In this document: positions 15,401-17,991 of the stretch, piece after piece | Numbering within the stretch: position 1 is the stretch's first letter | Layout of the letters: every line of letters starts with the position of its first letter | Assembly: GCA_045541355.1 (NCBI GenBank) | Contig: JAZQIW010000033.1 | Span: 1-17,991 of the forward strand | Source of the DNA: UMGS1387 sp045541355 | GTDB lineage: Bacteria > Bacillota > Clostridia > Oscillospirales > CAG-382 | Reading direction: 5' to 3' | DNA: 17,991 nucleotides | Program-made: the position numbers and the translations under genes | Notes under the pieces: model-generated | What the model saw: only the letters and a program-made list of their open reading frames with translations | Databases searched by the model: none | Told to the model about the DNA's origin: nothing

Positions 15401-15405
15401 AGGAG
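15401..15405 (+). promoter_or_regulatory. Shine-Dalgarno site that decides the ligA start
   Basis: AGGAG at 15401-15405 lies only one base before an ATG at 15407 but seven bases before the in-frame ATG at 15413. The second spacing is the usable one, so 15413 is taken as the start. Confidence 0.7.
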
Positions 15406-15412
15406 CATGAAA

Positions 15413-17404
15413 ATGACTGAGAATACCGCAAAGCAGAAAATCCAAGAGCTTTCATCGGCTATCGACTATCACCGAAGAAAATACTATCTCGACGACAGTC
15501 CCGAAATCACCGATGACGAATTTGACAGGCTTTTACACGAGCTCAAAGCCCTTGAAGAAGAGTTTCCTCATCTCAAAAAGCCGACCTCCCCTACTGCAAG
15601 AGTCGGCGGATATGTTGCGGAAAAGTTTGAAAAGGTAACTCACGCAGTACCTCTAAAAAGTCTCAACGATGTTTTCAGCCCCGAGGAGGTTGAAGACTAT
15701 CTCGAAAAATGTGAAAAGGCTCTCGGTCACAAGCCTCCCTTTGCCGTTGAATACAAAATCGACGGACTTTCCGTAAGTCTGGAATACGAAAACGGAATAT
15801 TTACAAGAGGTGCGACACGCGGTGACGGAACGACAGGCGAAAACATAACCGAAAACCTAAAAACCGTCTCGGCTATTCCCTTGGAGCTCACAGAAAAGAT
15901 ACCTTATCTCTGTGTAAGAGGTGAGGTATATATGCCAAAGAAAGCCTTTGCTCTTCTCAATGAAACGAGAGACGAGAACGGTGAGCCTCCATTTGCCAAT
16001 CCCAGAAATGCCGCTGCCGGTTCCCTTCGTCAGCTTGACAGCAAAATCACGGCAAGCCGAAAGCTCAGCATTTTCATTTTCAACATTCAGTCAATTTCCG
16101 ACGGCTACGAATTTTCCTCACACAAGGAAAGCCTCGACTACCTGAAAAAGCTCGGGTTTGTTGTCTCTCCCGTCTACGACACCTTCACCGAATACAAGGA
16201 CATCATAGAAAGAATAAATCTTTTCGGCGAAAACCGTCAGTCTCTTCCCTTTGACATTGACGGTGCGGTTATCAAGGCGGATTCCTTCAGCGACAGAGAA
16301 GTTCTCGGAGAGCTTCCGCACGTTCCCAAATGGGCCATCGCCTACAAGTATCCCCCCGAGGAAAAGCCGTCAAAGCTTATATCCATTGAAGTAAACGTGG
16401 GGCGCACAGGTGTTATAACTCCATTTGCAGTTCTTGAGCCTGTAAAGCTTGCAGGAAGCACCGTCAGCCGTGCAACACTTCACAACGCCGATTATATAGC
16501 CGAAAAAGACATTCGCGAGGGCGACACGGTAATTGTCCGCAAGGCAGGCGACATCATCCCCGAAATTCTCAAGGTTGACATGAAGCACAGAGGCTCACAG
16601 CTCCCCTTCAGAATGCCCTGTGTCTGTCCCTCCTGCGGCGAAAAGGTTTTACGAGAAAACGGCGAGGCGGCATACCGCTGTACAAATCCCGAGTGTCCTG
16701 CACAGCTTTCAAGAAAGCTTGAGCATTTCGTTAGCCGAGATGCCATGAACATTGACGGTTGCGGTGAGGCTCAAATTGGCGCACTCATTGCCTCGGGGCT
16801 TATAAAGGATGCAGCTGACCTTTACTCCCTCAAGGCAGAACAAATAGAGGCTCTCGACCGCATGGGCAAAAAGTCGGCACAAAACCTGACAAACGCCATT
16901 GAGGCTTCAAAGAAGGCAGGACTTTCACGTCTCATTCACGCCCTTGGCATCCGTCATGTAGGAAAACAAACAGCAAGCTCCCTTGCCAAGCATTTCGGCT
17001 CCCTCGATGCACTTATGCAGGCACAGCCTGAGGCTCTTTCGGAAATTGACGATGTGGGTGAGGTTGTTGCTGCAAGCATTTACAATTTCTTTTCGCTTGA
17101 AGGCTCAAAAAAGCTTTGCTCAAAGCTTACGGATGCAGGCATTTTGACTACCGACAACACCTCCGAAAAGAAAAGCTCACGTCTTGAAGGTCTCACCTTT
17201 GTTATTACCGGAACGCTCCCCGGCATGAAGCGTGAGGAAGCCGCTTCTCTTATAGAAGAACATTCGGGAAAGGTTTCATCCTCTGTTTCAAAAAACACAA
17301 GCTTTCTTCTCTGCGGCTCGGATGCAGGCAGCAAGCTTACCAAAGCCGAAAGTCTCGGCGTTAAGGTCATCAGTCTTGATGAGCTTCAAAGCATGATATT
17401 ATAG
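15413..17404 (+). CDS. ligA: NAD-dependent DNA ligase LigA
   Basis: LigA seals nicks in replication and repair using NAD+. The 663-aa protein is full length. The Ia domain near the N-terminus (YHRRKYYLDDSPEITDDEFD) is followed by the adenylation domain with the nucleotide-accepting Lys115 in EYKIDG, then the OB fold. A four-Cys zinc finger follows (Cys405, 408, 423, 428, ending ECPAQ), then helix-hairpin-helix repeats (near 440-575) and a C-terminal BRCT domain (about 588-663, LEGLTFVITGTLPGMKREEA). All key motifs are intact. The start at 15413 is favoured over 15407 by ribosome-site spacing. It is monocistronic here, with its own promoter and a strong terminator at 17514-17552; the pcrA neighbour common in other Bacillota is absent. 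Confidence 0.97.
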   Translation: MTENTAKQKIQELSSAIDYHRRKYYLDDSPEITDDEFDRLLHELKALEEEFPHLKKPTSPTARVGGYVAEKFEKVTHAVPLKSLNDVFSPEEVEDYLEKCEKALGHKPPFAVEYKIDGLSVSLEYENGIFTRGATRGDGTTGENITENLKTVSAIPLELTEKIPYLCVRGEVYMPKKAFALLNETRDENGEPPFANPRNAAAGSLRQLDSKITASRKLSIFIFNIQSISDGYEFSSHKESLDYLKKLGFVVSPVYDTFTEYKDIIERINLFGENRQSLPFDIDGAVIKADSFSDREVLGELPHVPKWAIAYKYPPEEKPSKLISIEVNVGRTGVITPFAVLEPVKLAGSTVSRATLHNADYIAEKDIREGDTVIVRKAGDIIPEILKVDMKHRGSQLPFRMPCVCPSCGEKVLRENGEAAYRCTNPECPAQLSRKLEHFVSRDAMNIDGCGEAQIGALIASGLIKDAADLYSLKAEQIEALDRMGKKSAQNLTNAIEASKKAGLSRLIHALGIRHVGKQTASSLAKHFGSLDALMQAQPEALSEIDDVGEVVAASIYNFFSLEGSKKLCSKLTDAGILTTDNTSEKKSSRLEGLTFVITGTLPGMKREEAASLIEEHSGKVSSSVSKNTSFLLCGSDAGSKLTKAESLGVKVISLDELQSMIL

Positions 17405-17413
17405 TTTTTTCAC

Positions 17414-17566
17414 GCTTTTTCTTTAGAAAAAGAAAAAGCTTAGCAAAAAGAAACCGTGACCGCAACTTTTTGGGTATTTATTAAACTCAAATACTATTAT
17501 CTCGATTACAGCCATTCGCCGACGTCAAGCTCCGACGTCGGCGAATTTTTTTAAGTTTTATTTTGT
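17414..17566 (+). repeat. Two-hairpin 3'-end element, copy 2
   Basis: It begins 10 bases after the ligA stop codon. Hairpin A is GCTTTTTCTTT, loop AGAA, AAAGAAAAAGC (17414-17439). Then come AAAAAGAAACCG, a diverged middle, CTCGATTACAGCC, hairpin B (17514-17546), T7 and AAGTT..ATTTTGT. The linker between hairpins is 74 nt, the same as in copy 1. Stem A differs from copy 1 on both arms yet still pairs. Confidence 0.75.
17514..17552 (+). terminator. Intrinsic terminator of ligA (hairpin B, copy 2)
   Basis: ATTCGCCGACGTC pairs perfectly with GACGTCGGCGAAT (13 bp) around AAGCTCC, followed by T7 at 17546-17552. Compared with copy 1, one pair has changed on both arms (A-T there, G-C here) while the loop sequence differs freely, as expected for a selected stem. 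Confidence 0.85.
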
Positions 17567-17578
17567 TTGACGGAAATT

Positions 17579-17664
17579 TCGCTGTCTGCGGACAGCGAGC
17601 CGTACCTTTGCTGTTTTAAATTACATTTTTATCCGGCAGGGAGTTCCGCGGCTTGCGAGCCGCG
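17579..17664. repeat. Two GC-rich hairpins with TGCG tetraloops
   Basis: CGCTGTC-TGCG-GACAGCG at 17580-17597, with an added T-A pair, and CGCGGCT-TGCG-AGCCGCG at 17647-17664 have unrelated stems but the same 4-nt loop. As RNA, UGCG belongs to the UNCG class of very stable tetraloops. The minus-strand hairpin at 155-172 has the same loop. Confidence 0.6.
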
Positions 17665-17791
17665 TTTTCTATCGCAAGCGATGTTATTTGGGTTTGCAGA
17701 ACGTGACCGCGATGTTGGGTGTCGGGCCGTCTCGACCCGTGGAGGCTTAACACCCTCCGTTTGGGTGGGTGCTGATTTGGATAATTGAATG

Positions 17792-17914
17792 CCCGACCGC
17801 TTGGATTTATGGCGGTCGGGTATCGTTTTAATCGAGAATATTACGTTTTGATTTAATAGTTCAAAAAAATGTTCCCGTTATGAAAGTTCTTTGCGAGCTT
17901 TCTTTCAAGAAAGC
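17792..17914 (-). repeat. Two-hairpin 3'-end element, copy 3 (diverged)
   Basis: On the minus strand hairpin A is GCTTTCTT-GA-AAGAAAGC (17914-17897). It is followed by TCGCAAAGAA, AACATTTTTTT, a TTAAATCAAAACG block close to copy 1, CTCGATTA, and hairpin B CCCGACCGC/GCGGTCGGG (17820-17792). The linker is 76 nt. Hairpin B has a different stem sequence and no T run, so this copy may be old or function differently. Confidence 0.55.
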
Positions 17915-17937
17915 GAAAAAACTGCTGTTTGTAACTA

Positions 17938-17991
17938 TTACTTAAAGTCAAATGTCGGATTAGGGAAAATTCTGACGTAAGCCTTGCCGAG
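17938..17991 (-). CDS. Possible 3' end of a gene running off the window
   Basis: From the right edge on the minus strand 17 codons are open and read LGKAYVRIFPNPTFDFK before a TAA at 17940-17938. The length is far too short to identify a family. Support comes from position: copy 3 of the 3'-end element starts 23 bases after this stop codon in sense orientation, as the other two copies follow the DHHW and ligA genes. The start lies outside the window. Confidence 0.4.
   Translation of the reverse strand, partial: LGKAYVRIFPNPTFDFK

Larger units (their letters stand above)
17405..17937. other. Non-coding, hairpin-rich right intergenic region
   Basis: No credible gene is seen. The region contains copy 2 of the two-hairpin 3'-end element (17414-17566, plus), two hairpins with TGCG loops at 17579-17598 and 17647-17664, a small ATCGC-AA-GCGAT palindrome at 17671-17682, and copy 3 of the element (17792-17914, minus). 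It lies between convergent 3' ends, ligA on the left and a probable gene end on the right. A 73-codon open frame at 17567-17788 has no ribosome site and runs through the hairpins, so I do not call it. Confidence 0.7.

Noticed and set aside
187..17566. Idea that the inverted copies at both window ends bound a 17-kb composite transposon
   Set aside because: The interior is ordinary housekeeping genes with uniform style and no transposase, and a third copy lies outside this frame; each copy is better explained by its place after a gene.
17567..17788. 73-codon plus-strand open frame after ligA
   Set aside because: It has no Shine-Dalgarno sequence, begins just beyond the ligA terminator, is Cys/Arg-rich without a recognisable pattern and spans several hairpins.
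17792..17820. tRNA-like fold suggested by the CCCGACCGC stem
   Set aside because: There is no cloverleaf, T-loop sequence or acceptor pairing; it is a simple hairpin.
1..17991. Defence island, prophage, CRISPR array or biosynthetic cluster
   Set aside because: No nuclease, methylase, Cas, integrase, phage structural or multi-domain synthase gene is present, and no regularly spaced repeats with unique spacers are seen. The 9-bp array at 336-398 has no spacers.

Overview
The window looks like chromosomal DNA of a Clostridia-type Bacillota, probably Oscillospirales-like. The reasons are AGGAGG-type ribosome binding sites, sigma-A promoters, a nusB / M22 (TsaD-like) / xseA / xseB cluster, an MBOAT-DHHW pair, and acidic lipoproteins typical of gut clostridia. 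I cannot name the species. Most of the window is housekeeping and cell-envelope genes. I see no phage, insertion sequence, CRISPR array, toxin-antitoxin pair, tRNA or rRNA.

Layout. 1-399 is non-coding and rich in hairpins. It holds a 63 bp tandem 9-mer repeat and one copy of a two-hairpin 3'-end element. 400-3815 (minus) is a possible envelope operon: an acidic lipoprotein, an MBOAT O-acyltransferase and a DHHW/AlgJ-like partner. 3924-4433 (minus) is a Nudix hydrolase, divergent from a plus-strand pair at 4559-5979: a MIF-like tautomerase and a GntR-LacI-type regulator. 5991-9608 (minus) is a compact operon: long-chain acyl-AMP ligase, acyl carrier protein and apolipoprotein N-acyltransferase. 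Back-to-back strong promoters at 9654-9743 separate it from the plus-strand operon nusB, TsaD-like paralogue, xseA, xseB (9827-12675). After a hairpin, 12727-15211 (minus) carries a MATE transporter and, upstream of it, a membrane-anchored leucine-rich-repeat protein. Divergent from these, 15413-17404 (plus) is ligA. 17405-17937 is non-coding and rich in hairpins, followed by what looks like the last codons of a minus-strand gene running off the window.

How the genes fit together. One theme is acyl transfer at the envelope: MBOAT and DHHW form a secondary O-acylation pair; the ligase and ACP could supply an activated acyl chain; Lnt N-acylates lipoproteins such as the one encoded here. Any link between the two clusters is inferred. 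The nusB-xseB operon and ligA are nucleic-acid housekeeping.

The least ordinary signal is intergenic. A roughly 150-nt element built from an A hairpin (usually AGAA loop), a 74-76 nt linker ending in CTCGATTA, and a GC-rich B hairpin follows a gene's 3' end three times, always in the sense orientation. The two best copies keep the same 74-nt spacing and show a compensatory base-pair change. It may be a dispersed terminator or 3'-UTR element, or a small mobile repeat.
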